Part shown: positions 30,345-40,800 of the stretch, one piece after another | How positions within the stretch are numbered: the stretch's first letter is position 1 | Layout of the letters: every line of letters starts with the position of its first letter | Assembly: GCA_015146655.1 (NCBI GenBank) | Contig: VKHL01000114.1 | Coordinates: 27,700 to 91,699 of the forward strand | Reading direction: 5' to 3' | Length of the DNA: 64,000 nt | DNA from: Ochromonas danica | Lineage: Eukaryota; Sar; Chrysophyceae; Chromulinales; Chromulinaceae | Notes under the pieces: generated by a model | The model's database searches: none | Told to the model about the DNA's origin: nothing | The model's input: only the letters and a program-made list of their open reading frames with translations | Program-made: the position numbers and the translations under genes

Positions 30345-31666
30345 CGACCAACACCAGTGGCACCAGTAGTAGCAGCAGTAATGGGTGGTGAGATAGAGGA
30401 GTTAGATGATTTCAACCCACTTGCTCGATTTTCTTTCTCTGCTGGAAGAAAGAGAGATACAATTCCTTTACCTATGGGTATCTCTCCTCAGAAATCATCT
30501 TCTCGTAAGACTTTTGCAGTGAGTCCATGTCACTCTCATAAACCTAATGCGCTATTGCCCAAGACGACTGCAGCTCAACGCTTAAGACTTGAATCAGCAC
30601 ATAATAAACGTATTACAGAGGCTCAATTGAAAACCAAAGAGAAAAGACAAACTTCTATATTAGCTGCTCGTATGTCAACCTCTGCTGTTATTGGCAAAAC
30701 CCCATCAACAACCAAAACAACAACCAAAACAACAGCAGCAGCCACAGCCACTGCAGCCAATATCACCTCTTCCCTTCATACTACTCGACCTTCTCTAGTG
30801 GGGAGACCTAGTGTTAGCAAAGGTGGTAAAGACATGACCAGCAGTCAATCTTCTAATCAAATGGGTAAAACTCGTATTAGTGCCTGTCCTTCACCAGGTC
30901 CTTCTTCTATTGGAGCAAAGACTCCTAATCAAACTGCCTCAGCAAATCACTCAGCAAGAAAGTCTACTCCTAACTTTAGCAAGATGCATGCTAAACAATT
31001 TGATAGGCAAAAGTCAATTGCTTCGTGTGTATCAAGGGTAAGCGATGTTGTTTCTATGATGATGAATAAAAAGTTGATGAGTTGATTGATTTTTTTCCTT
31101 TTGCTTTGATGGACAACAGGATGCTGATATTTTGAAGAGAATTGATGAAGCCTTTCAAAAGGCTGTGAGCACCACTACTACTGCTACAACGACTCCATCA
31201 GGTCAACAACCACTTCGATTAACGCCTGTCTTGACCTCAACTCGTGCACCTGGTGGCAAGACTGTTTCTACTTCTTCTGCGATCAGACCACTGGTTGGTG
31301 AGAAGGAAAACCAAAGCAATGCTGCTCTTCATAAGAACCGATTGGTTAAACCAAGTTCTGTGACAGAGAAAAAGGTTGCACCAACTCCTCTCAACACTCC
31401 TTTGACTAGAACACCTTCTGCTTTCACTCCATCCGCTTCTATCCACAGAACCAACCCTAAGCTAGGTATGGACAAACTTACTTCACATATTGAATATTCC
31501 ACATGTCTAACCTATTCCTTTCCATACTATAGTGTCTTCTTTGAAAAAGAGTGACAAGCGTGATGAAGATCGCATGAAGCGAACTCTGGATGGCAAGACC
31601 AAGAGAGAAGTTACTTTCAACATGCGTCGTATTGTTGAAGGAGAAGAAATTTCTGAATGCTATTAA
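29325..31666 (+). CDS. NuSAP-like microtubule-binding protein with Tudor-like domain
   Basis: Three exons (29325-31037, 31120-31465, 31533-31666) give 730 residues. The N-terminus is a SAP-like helix pair (LEELSRKELQALAKTHGIKANLSNVALIAAL) resembling the start of NuSAP (nucleolar and spindle-associated protein). Residues about 109-160 form a small beta barrel of Tudor/agenet type (EIGDEVEVNLDNEWVAATIKRL). Then come long acidic (poly-Glu) and Gln runs, a basic Ser/Thr region, and NFSKMHAKQFDRQKSI, close to NuSAP's microtubule/importin-binding block. The C-terminus is a short charged motif (KREVTFNMRRIVEGEE). NuSAP crosslinks spindle microtubules. The Tudor-like domain is not in animal NuSAP. 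The gene is convergent with MAD1. Moderate confidence as NuSAP. Confidence 0.65.
30063..30342. repeat. Coding poly-Glu (GAA) and poly-Gln (CAA) runs
   Basis: Two trinucleotide tracts in the NuSAP-like gene: GAA/GAG repeats (about 30085-30125) encode poly-Glu and a pure CAA tract of about 24 units (30270-30342) encodes poly-Gln. The purity of the CAA run suggests recent expansion. Confidence 0.9.
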
Positions 31667-31880
31667 ATCAATCAACCCAAATCATCAATAAATGAAATAA
31701 TTTTGAGTCAATACGTAAGAAATGAAGTGTAAGGAAATGATGCAAAATGCCTCTTCCTCCTATTTGAATATCAATATAAAATAAGATAAAAGAAGTCTAT
31801 TGATTAGGTTGCTTTGTTTGATCATGTTGATATTACATCACTTACAAGAGAACATCATCCACATCACACATCAGGTCTTT

Positions 31881-34316
31881 CTAAGCCATGTAAGTTTGAC
31901 TTTCAAAGAGTTCCAGTGTAAGATTGGCTAGAAAAGCAGGGACAGAATTAAAAGTTTGTAAATGATGCAAATGTTGAGGACCAACACGTGACATAAACTC
32001 CGTCTCTAACAATTCTGGAGTATCTCCACGAAGTTGAAACATCAAACAATCTTCTGGTTGTTCAGCATACATAGATCGTAAACGAAGACGTGGTAGACTT
32101 CCATCATCACTTCCACCAGATGATAGCATATCAACTTTAAAACCTGTTAAGAGATAGACAGCTTCACGGAAAGTAGAAATCTTTTCTTTGAACATTTCCT
32201 TTAAGCGTTGATTAAGTTTGGCATGATCTTGTTGTCCAGATGAGGAACCTCCGGTGAATGTAGTATTTTGCATATAAGATACATTCATATCATTCATAAC
32301 ACTCATATTGTTACTATTGGCACTTGCAGGATTACCTACAACATCTTCTTGAGATGAAGTAGTTGTGATAAAAGAAGATTGTTCTACACGTGCTGATAAT
32401 GCCTTGTTCTCCTTCTTTAAACGTTGTACTACTTCCCAAGGTAAAGTAGAATTCATTTCTTTACGACCTCTTGTCACATCAAAAGGATTTTGAGAAAAAC
32501 GTAAAACTTGTGTACGATGAGGTAGGAAGTCTACACCTGTTATCTCTTGTAAAGCTTTGTAATTACTCTCCGCATCATCAACAGTCTGTTTCAATCTCTC
32601 TAATTCCTCCTTGTCTTCCTGTTTTCCCCCTTCTGGTTGCACATTAACCACTGCTGGAGTAGCTCGTGCAGTTTTCAAATCATCTTCCAAAATAGCAACA
32701 CGATCAGCCCATTCTTGACCTTGTTTACGAAGTTTGTCAACTTCTAAACGAAGTGAACTAATCATTTCTTCTTTCATAGATACCATTTTATCAACTTGAG
32801 GTTTCCCAATAGCAAATTCCATATCATAAGTTTGTAACATATGACGTAATGAATTGATTTCACCTTCAAAGAGACGAGTACGTTGAAGAAACAATGCGTT
32901 ACGAGCTTCTAACTGAGTGACAGATTGTGTTAACATAGTAGATTTCTCTGTTATCGTCTGAATTTCCTTGTCTTTCTCTTCTAACGACTGCTTATAAAAG
33001 CTTATCTCTCCTTCTAATTCTTTCACTTTTGTCATTAACATAGTATAATTCTCTTGATAGTCTTGTAACACTGTCAAAGCAGTTAATGGAGATAATGACT
33101 GTTGTTGCTGTTGCTGCTGTATATCATTCTTCCTTTCTCCTAAATCATTAAAATGTTGATGATAATCAGATAGAATACGTCCTAATACAGTCTTCCAATT
33201 CTCCATTTCTTCTTCTAATGCTAGACGACCTTGTTCTTTTGTCTTCCATTGTAAATGACTTTCTTCTAATAGATTATTACGAAATTTCAATGTTGCAATT
33301 TCTTCTTCTAATATCTTTTGATTCTTTAATAACTTCTCCAATTTGTCCATTTCTTTCTTTTGTCGTTGATATTGACTTTCCATCTCTTGATAATGTTTTC
33401 TTAAAGAATGTAATTCTTGAATCACTTCACCAGGATCTTGTGAAGATGCAGCAGTTCGCCATAGAGAGACTTCTTTCTCTAATTGAAATGTTCGATTTTC
33501 TAACTCAAGTTTCACTTTGTTAACCTCATGACAACGTCGTCCTTCTTCACTTAGTCTCTTCTCAAGGTCAAGGATCTTCACTTTCAGACCTTCTTTCTCA
33601 TTGTCATCTTCATCCTCTTCTTCTTCCTCTCGTCTGACTTGTCTCGCACTAGCTGTACTAGTAGCAGATGTAGCAGAGGCTTTGCTAACAGCTAGTTGAC
33701 TTTCTAATTCTCTGACTTTACCTTGCCATTTCTTCTTCTCTTCATAATATTTAGCTAATCGACCTTCTGACTCATGCTTTAAACGTTGGTTTTGTTCTTC
33801 AATATAAGTCAATTGACGAACAGTCTGTTCCTTGAAGAACTCATGTTCATACTTGTAAGTCTTAAGTTGATCACGAAGTTGTTCATTGGTGAGCTTTAAC
33901 TCATCAATTTCAACTTTCAACTTCATAGAGGAGCTATCATATTTCTTGCTGGAAGTGACAGTTGAGCTGTTGTTGGTGTTGGTGTTGTTGTTGCGGGTGG
34001 TAGTGATAGTGTTGTTGGTTGAGAGGAGAATTAGATCATCTTCTTCTTCCTCCTCCACTTCAACAGTTGAGTCACGATTACTTGTAATAAGAGCAGTTGA
34101 AGGAGAGGGTGTAATTCGTCTACGTTTTGCACTCATAGGAGGAATCACAAGATCATCATTTGACAGTTTGTTTGACTTGTTGGTGATGATTGTATTTGAA
34201 TCCACTTTCTTGATAGATGAAGAAGATGAAGAAGATTCTCCATGTTCTAGACTGCCTTCAATAGTATTAATTAAAAAAGAATAATCTGAAGACCATTTAC
34301 CACTACGACTACTCAT
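31881..34316 (-). CDS. MAD1: Spindle checkpoint protein MAD1
   Basis: One exon encodes 811 residues. MAD1 is the kinetochore platform that binds and converts MAD2 in the spindle assembly checkpoint. Residues about 125-700 are coiled coil. The MAD2-interaction motif is visible as TQVLRFSQNPF (about residue 610), matching the KxLxxxxNP pattern. The C-terminal 110 residues are the RWD domain typical of MAD1: LKEMFKEKISTFREAVYLLTGFKVDM, LRSMYAEQPEDCLMFQ, LLETEF, and the end VPAFLANLTLELFESQT. An N-terminal basic patch (SAKRRR) could be a nuclear localisation signal. The family length (about 720) is slightly exceeded by Ser/Asn-rich inserts. Intronless despite its size. Neighbour to a NuSAP-like spindle gene. 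Confidence 0.92.
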   Translation of the reverse strand: MSSRSGKWSSDYSFLINTIEGSLEHGESSSSSSSIKKVDSNTIITNKSNKLSNDDLVIPPMSAKRRRITPSPSTALITSNRDSTVEVEEEEEDDLILLSTNNTITTTRNNNTNTNNSSTVTSSKKYDSSSMKLKVEIDELKLTNEQLRDQLKTYKYEHEFFKEQTVRQLTYIEEQNQRLKHESEGRLAKYYEEKKKWQGKVRELESQLAVSKASATSATSTASARQVRREEEEEDEDDNEKEGLKVKILDLEKRLSEEGRRCHEVNKVKLELENRTFQLEKEVSLWRTAASSQDPGEVIQELHSLRKHYQEMESQYQRQKKEMDKLEKLLKNQKILEEEIATLKFRNNLLEESHLQWKTKEQGRLALEEEMENWKTVLGRILSDYHQHFNDLGERKNDIQQQQQQQSLSPLTALTVLQDYQENYTMLMTKVKELEGEISFYKQSLEEKDKEIQTITEKSTMLTQSVTQLEARNALFLQRTRLFEGEINSLRHMLQTYDMEFAIGKPQVDKMVSMKEEMISSLRLEVDKLRKQGQEWADRVAILEDDLKTARATPAVVNVQPEGGKQEDKEELERLKQTVDDAESNYKALQEITGVDFLPHRTQVLRFSQNPFDVTRGRKEMNSTLPWEVVQRLKKENKALSARVEQSSFITTTSSQEDVVGNPASANSNNMSVMNDMNVSYMQNTTFTGGSSSGQQDHAKLNQRLKEMFKEKISTFREAVYLLTGFKVDMLSSGGSDDGSLPRLRLRSMYAEQPEDCLMFQLRGDTPELLETEFMSRVGPQHLHHLQTFNSVPAFLANLTLELFESQTYMA

Positions 34317-34555
34317 CCTCCTTCTATTTAGCTCTTTGTCTTTCTCTTTTCGTTGTCAAACATGCACAGGACCACAGAGAGCAAGATTATTACTACGCGC
34401 GGTAATAAACTCCATCAAACGCGTTTGTTTGCAAGCTCATTTTCGGATTTTCGTCCGATCTGTCATCTGATCAGGTCTGCAGGTATGATTGATTACTTTA
34501 TTGTACTGTAGACTTTAGAAAGAGAGAGAGAGAAAAGGAAAGACTAGTACGGAGA
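34317..34555. promoter_or_regulatory. Divergent promoter, MAD1/DIX-J
   Basis: 239 nt between two divergent ATGs. It includes ACGCGCGG and AACGCGTTTG (34395-34425), CG-rich words that stand out in the AT-rich context and could be cell-cycle-type control sites (MluI-box-like ACGCGT overlap). This role is inference only. Confidence 0.4.
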
Positions 34556-36053
34556 ATGTTAGCGTTATACTATTTTCAAGGTGAACTAGGAGAATCTTTG
34601 GATACTCCCAATGCATTTATGGTAAGAAAGGAATTTATTTTCATTTAATATGTTTTCTCATTTATTTTGGCTGATTGTTCTGATTCTGTTGTCTCTGTCA
34701 CTGTATTGACACTTCCTAACCTTCCTACACTTTCTTAGCTGCCTGGTAATAGTGGTAGTTCGATCACCTTGAAGCAATTTCTAGATGCTTTTCCATATCC
34801 CATTGATCGAAACAATACTTTCTTGCGTTTCCGAGTTCCAGATGAACAATTAGACTATGCTTGGTTAGATATCTCTGATCCTGCTGCATCACTTCCTGTC
34901 TATGAAGGAGTTATATTCGTGAAGATCTTGCGACTTGATCCTGCCGTGCAAGCCAAGCGAAAGCTATTTCTGCGAAGAAAAGCCGTGCAGCAGTCATCGG
35001 GAAGTGAGGAGAAGGTCAAGTTTGTTCGTCCTCCTCCCGCATCATCTGCTCCTCCAGTTTCCACTAGTAGTGCTACTCCAGCTGGTGCTTCTGTTAGTCA
35101 ATCTGGTGGAAGTGGAAAGATGAGTCCAGCAAACAGCAGCAGTGGCAGCAGAGCCAGTGCGCCTCCTATCAATGTCCCATCCACTTCCTCTGGCACTAAT
35201 AATGGCGTGGGTATTGCAGCGAATGGTAGTGGCATCTCTCCCAAGCCTTCTTCATCTTCTTCCAGACCACCTGCTCGGCCTTCTGTTTCTGTTCCACCTG
35301 CTGCCGCTGCCAAGGCTGTTCCCTCACTGTTGGATGATGATGATTTAATGAGCAGTCCTCTCCATGCTGGATCTCCCTCTGTTCCTTCTACAAATTCTGC
35401 CAAGATTTCCTCTTTTTCTCCAAAATCGAGCTTTCACAACAACTCCAGCAGTGTGAATGATATCGACGAAGGGCCTGCACGTCCCTATCCCTCTGCCACT
35501 TCTGCTTTCTCGAGTGGGTCAGCCATGCCTGAGTCTTCTCTGAATCGTGAAGAGTTGGCTGCAAAGAAGGATGAGGCTATCTCTGACAAAGTCAAAGCCG
35601 CATTAGATTTCAAGAAGGAGATGGACCTTAAAGCATTCAAAGAAAGAGAAGATTTCGATGCAGCCCGTGAGAAACATGACAAAGCATTAATCAATTGGGC
35701 AACAACGAATGGCGGAAAAGATAAGCGCAATGTGCGCACGTTACTATCCACTATGCATGTAAGCTCTCCCAACACTTATTGCTCTTGGTAAATGAGATTG
35801 ATTTATTCACTAATTTCCCTGCTTACATGGAATCTTGTAGAATGTTTTACCCCCAGGATCAAAATGGAAAGCGCTGGGGTTGGGTGATGTTTTGCAAGCT
35901 AGTGATGTTAAGAAGGCTTATCGCAAGGCAATGCTTGTTGTACATCCTGATCACACAGTGAGTTTGGATCCCGAATCTAAATTCATTTGCAAGCGAATTT
36001 TTGAAGCTCTTAATGAAGCTTATGACGACTTCTCCAAGAAAGAGAACCCTTGA
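34556..36053 (+). CDS. DIX domain-auxilin-type J domain fusion
   Basis: Exons 34556-34621, 34739-35758 and 35841-36053 give 432 residues. Residues 1-85 look like a DIX domain (LYYFQGELGESLDTPNAFM, then SSITLKQFLDAFP, FLRFRVPDEQLDYAWLDI, LPVYEGVIFVKILRLD), the head-to-tail polymerising domain of Dishevelled, Axin and plant SOSEKI. A Ser/Pro-rich linker follows. The C-terminus is an auxilin-type J domain: [45 protein letters not shown], with HPD at 397-399, and FICKRIFEALNEAYDDF. Auxilin J domains recruit Hsc70 to uncoat clathrin. The third-exon acceptor is fixed by phase and by the match to auxilin. No clathrin-box or PTEN domain is evident. The DIX call is moderate, the J call strong. Confidence 0.78.
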
Positions 36054-36244
36054 ACAGAGTAGACCTTCTTTCTCGTTGGAGGTATTTCTTAGTATAAAAT
36101 AATGCTACCCACTCATAATCGACGATGAGAGAACAAAAGATAAAGAACTCGTGTTATTTTTTGTTAGGGTAACCTGTGCTAACTTCCTATCTAATGCTCT
36201 GTTTCTGACTTCTTCTACTCACCCGTGGTTTATGGCACAGTGTG

Positions 36245-37263
36245 TCACTCTTCTACTGGCGAAACCTCTGCGACTAACTCAACATTCGACACTTTGCCAC
36301 TACCAGACTTCAAGAGTTTTATGCACTCTTCATACACCACGAAAGTGATAGCAGCACTCGGTGCTACACGTAAAGCATTGGGTAGCATTCCTCGAAAGAA
36401 CGCTCGACTGCCTTCAGTCTTCCAAACCTCTTGAGTACAATGCCATGTACTACGGTAGCGACTACCACGCTGTTGTAGACGACTTTTCACTACTTGATAG
36501 GGATAGGTTAGAGTGCTGGCTACAATTTTCGATATACCTCCCATCGCTAAGGAAACCCACGCAGGTTGTTGGTGAGGTTCATTTGTTTTTAACTGTATTC
36601 GCTCATATCCAGCTTTCATACTTTCATACGTCGCAAATTGAATGGCTCCATGAGAAGTGAGAAGAAGAGCTGGTATGAGGCCACGATATAAACCAGGCAG
36701 TCCTTCTTCTCGAAAGATCGTCTGCAAAGCATGTACAAGACCTCGATAATGCGCATGTGACCCACTTTCAGCATCCTGCAAGGCTAATCTAGTCTTCACT
36801 ACCCAAAGAGGGTTAAACATTAATACTAGTATTGAACCTGCCTCTACTCCAGAAAGCAACTGGACAAACACAAAACAATAGTACAACATCACACATTACA
36901 CATCACATCAAACAATATAGGGGAAGCTTACATGATCTACAGTGTTCAGACCTTGAGGCTTGTGGCTTAACTTTCGACGCTTGCTTGACTCATAGAAGAA
37001 GAAATACCCTCCCCATGATCCTGACGAAGCAACTACGGCGGGCACAAGTCCACTATAGAGACCCACCACACCTTCACTCTGGACTATAGAGCGAACAGCT
37101 TGTGTAAATGAGCGATAGACTGCTTTATCATCGATAACTTGCATACGTGTCTTGACCAACTCCAAAGGATAGAGAGACACTAGAACAAGGTCAAGTGAAA
37201 GGTGAAAATAGTTTTCCAAGGATGTGTGCAAGTCATCTTACCTGTCGAGACTAAGCCACCCAT
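36245..37263 (-). CDS. Mitochondrial carrier (SLC25A32-like folate/FAD)
   Basis: Exons 37242-37263, 36932-37179 and 36245-36859 give 294 residues if translation begins at the ATG at 37263. Three repeats each start with the carrier signature: YPLELVKTRM, NPLWVVKTRL and YPYQVVKSRLQ. NPLWVVKTRL and the preceding GSWGGYFFFYESSK are typical of the SLC25A32/FLX1 group that moves folate or FAD into mitochondria. The second and third repeats are complete, with EGLPGLYRGLIPALL and RAFFRGMLPNALRVAP. The N-terminus is short: an in-frame upstream exon (GCACTATGGG context) may exist but no exon with matching phase was found. Subfamily by similarity; substrate unproved. Confidence 0.8.
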
Positions 37264-37874
37264 AGTGCCTGCAATGAGATGCTAATAGTTATCATACAAA
37301 CGGTCGTCGTCAGAGTTGGTAGAGGTAGAGTCAGGAAGTGTGAGGAGGCCTCTGACCTGGATGGTTTGCGAAAAGGGCATTTTTGGGCGAAGTTCTTGGA
37401 TTTGTTATTATTTAGAAGAAAACCTGGAAGTTGATCAAAACAACAACGTTTTAAGCAACTCTTATAAAAAGTCTTTCGAATCAATCAGTTCTTAATAAAG
37501 CAATAAGAACTTGACTTGATTGATTGACCTCAACACAAGAACAACACCTCCTGGCTCAGTATAATTATTATCTTGCGTGTGCTTCTTTGAGAACTTATTT
37601 AACTTAACGAGGAACAGCCCGTTAACTTTAATCTCCTAAAAGCCGTTTATTTCAGAGAAACGCGCGTTTCTCCGACTAACCGTTGGAACTCTCGTGCCTT
37701 GCCATCATTCCTCATCATCCACAACAACAACAACAACTTGTCTTTCTTTGCCTTGCATTCCAACCACTTCTACAAAAGTAACACTCTAACGAGTCCTCAA
37801 GAAGCTATCCTCTAGCTACTAACTACTACCTTCTCTTTTCCTTGTATTCTCTTAATTTGACTGTAGCGAAAAAA
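37264..37874. promoter_or_regulatory. Divergent promoter region, carrier/WH2 protein
   Basis: 611 nt between divergent genes. It may hold an unrecognised first exon of the carrier. GTTAACTTTA and ACGCGCGTTT words are present near 37620-37665. No other element is seen. Confidence 0.4.
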
Positions 37875-40800
37875 ATGATGAAAACTACTTCAGCCAATCG
37901 TACAACGAAGATGAAAGTTATTGAGAATGGTACTGTTGTCAAGACAGTTGCCAATGCTTCCATTAACTATGGACAAGACTTACAACAACTCAAGAAGATG
38001 ATTGAGCTTGCTATTCGATTAAGTCCACAAGATCCCATTTACACAGTGGACAAAGTTTGTGTGGAAATTGGGGATGGCAAATATAGTGAAATCGATCAAA
38101 ATGAACTAGTTCAAATACAGAACTCCCTTTTCAAAGTTGACCCTTCCAGTGCTACTTCCTTGGGTACTAAAGTGTCCCTCAAGGTATCTCATACCCTTAC
38201 CCTGTTGTAATGCCATGTCATGTCATTGCCAGTGAGTGTAACACTTTGTTTGACATGTTTTGGATGATAGGTTTATGTCACTCGACCTGCTGGTTCATCT
38301 ACTAACAGAGCTGTTAGTCGTATGAGAGAACGTGAAAATCGCGAAATCATCAACAACAACGAAAACAGCAAATATGACAATATTATGAGACCTTCCTCTC
38401 CCTGTAAGCCACTACTACTACTAGATCCATCTTACCACTACCCTTTATTATTAACTGTTCCTCCTCTGTTACCTAGTGAGTATGAAACGTAGCAGCACTC
38501 CAGGCAAAGCGAGAGCACAATCTCGTGGTCGCTTCTCTACAACCACACCAATGCGATCCTCTACTGCTGGTGCTAGTCATCTCCCTCGTGGCATGTCACC
38601 AATGCGTATGCCTAGAGACTCTACGGCGACCAATGCTTCTACTGAAGATCACAACAGTGTTCCTCCCAGTGCTACACCCAAAACATCTCGCAAACCTTTT
38701 ACCTCCTCTTCTTCTTCTAATGCAGAATCAGAAGTGATGGAGAACCTCATCGACCAAGACGATATGATGCCACCACCTTCTGCTTCAAAGTCTGGACGTA
38801 AACCACGTAGACTAACACAGATGGATATTGAAGAAGAAGAAAAGCGAAAAGTGTTACAGTCTATCAATCAGACTTGGGCTCAGGTTGATGAGCCAGAGGA
38901 AGTAGCAGCTGCTGCTGTTGCTGATCCTGCTTCTCCAGTGACAAAGTCCTTCTTGACACCTTTCGAGTACTACTCTCCCTTAGAGCGTAAGGGACCTGGT
39001 GGTGCTGTAGGGGTGGAGGATGATGATGATGACTATCAATCATGTGCTGGAGATCTTGGTGATGCTGATCTTCATCAAGATCATCCTCCACATCCTGATA
39101 CTCCTATGCATGACTCCTCTACCTGCGATGCTTCTGTTCATGTAGAGGAAGAGGAAGCGGTAGAAGAGGAAGAAGAAGAGAGTATGCAGGCTTCTAAAGT
39201 ACCTTTCAGCTCCCCTGAGAAGTCCTCCACAACTAGCCAACAAACTGCTACTAACACCTCCTCTACTGCTACCACTACTGCTACAACTACAACTACAACT
39301 ACCACAACGCCAAGCAAGAAAGTGATCACTAGCAAGTTGAACACTCAACCTACTAGTGCTGTGAAGAAAACTCCCAATAAGTCAAGAGCCTCTACCACTA
39401 CCAACAACAACACTGCCAATACTAATACTACCACAGATAATAGCAAGCCGTTGTTTGCTGAAGGTCGTACCTTAGCTGAAATGGGTGTTAACTTTGAGAC
39501 TTCGTTAAGATCTTATCGTACTAGTTCAGTACGTGGAGCTCCTTCATCTGCTAAGAAGAGAACTGGAGGAGGAGGAGGGGGGCATGGTGGTAATGGTAAT
39601 GGTAATGGTCATGAGTTATCTCCTGTGCGTAAGTCATCTAATCGTGATCCTGATGGCCGTCCTTCTATTGGTACTATTACAACTCAATGGGAATTTATGC
39701 GTACAGCCTTTGTGAATAATTCAGATGAAGAATTAGAATGGTTAATGATTTCTAAGAAAGCTGGTGCTTATAGTTATGCTCATCGTAAACATCAAGTTGC
39801 AGAAGATAAATACTTCAAAAGTCTCTATGAGATTGACTTCTATCAAGTACAAACAAAATATTTCTCTACTGGAATTGGTAGTAAATTACCAGTTTTATTA
39901 AAAGAATTAACAAGTTTCTATAGTCTTCTCATGGCAAATCCAAAAGATGAAATAGCAGCTGAAAATACATTAACAACACATAAGAAATTGAAAGAATTTT
40001 TTGAAATTCAAGGTGGATGTACTAAAATTCTGTCAGTTTTTCCAACAAAAATTGAACAACAAATTTCAGCTTTATTAATAGAAGATGATAAAATGCGTAT
40101 TGTTCGTAAAGCACGTGAAGCATCTGCTAGTATGATATCTGAAATTGCACAATTAAATCAAAAATATCAGACAGCTTTAAAAGAAAGTGAGATCTCATTA
40201 GAAAATATGGAAAAATGGGCCAAACGTGAAGTTGAAACAGATGAATATCCACGTATAATGCGTGAACAAGAAGAAGAATGGATGAATAAAGAATATGAAG
40301 ATAATATGTTAGCATTACAAACTATGAGATCCTATTTCCCTGACAATCTATTAGATATAACATTACAAGATTTCCAACAACTTGTACGCCAACAAGGTGG
40401 ATTAATTAGTTTAGAATTAGCTAATGAATTAAAACAAAATAAATTATTACATTGGTTAATTACACATCCAGATGATATAATTACTTCATCCTTCTTAACA
40501 GGTGATCGTAAAGCCTATTTTGAAAATATTGAAAATTTAGATATTATTGAATTACGTGCTATTTCTATGATATTACCAATTAAATTTGAATTAGATAATG
40601 ATGGTCGTAAAGCAGAATGGAGAACACGTTTTATGAATCGTGTGAAACAATTAGTAAGTCAAGCACGTGGTGAGAAAGTTAAAGGTGCATGGGATCCTAT
40701 TAAACAATGTCGAAATATGATTGATTTACCACCATTAAAACCTGAACAACAAAGACGTGCTATTTATTATTATCGTACAAAAGAAATCTCTGATATCAAA

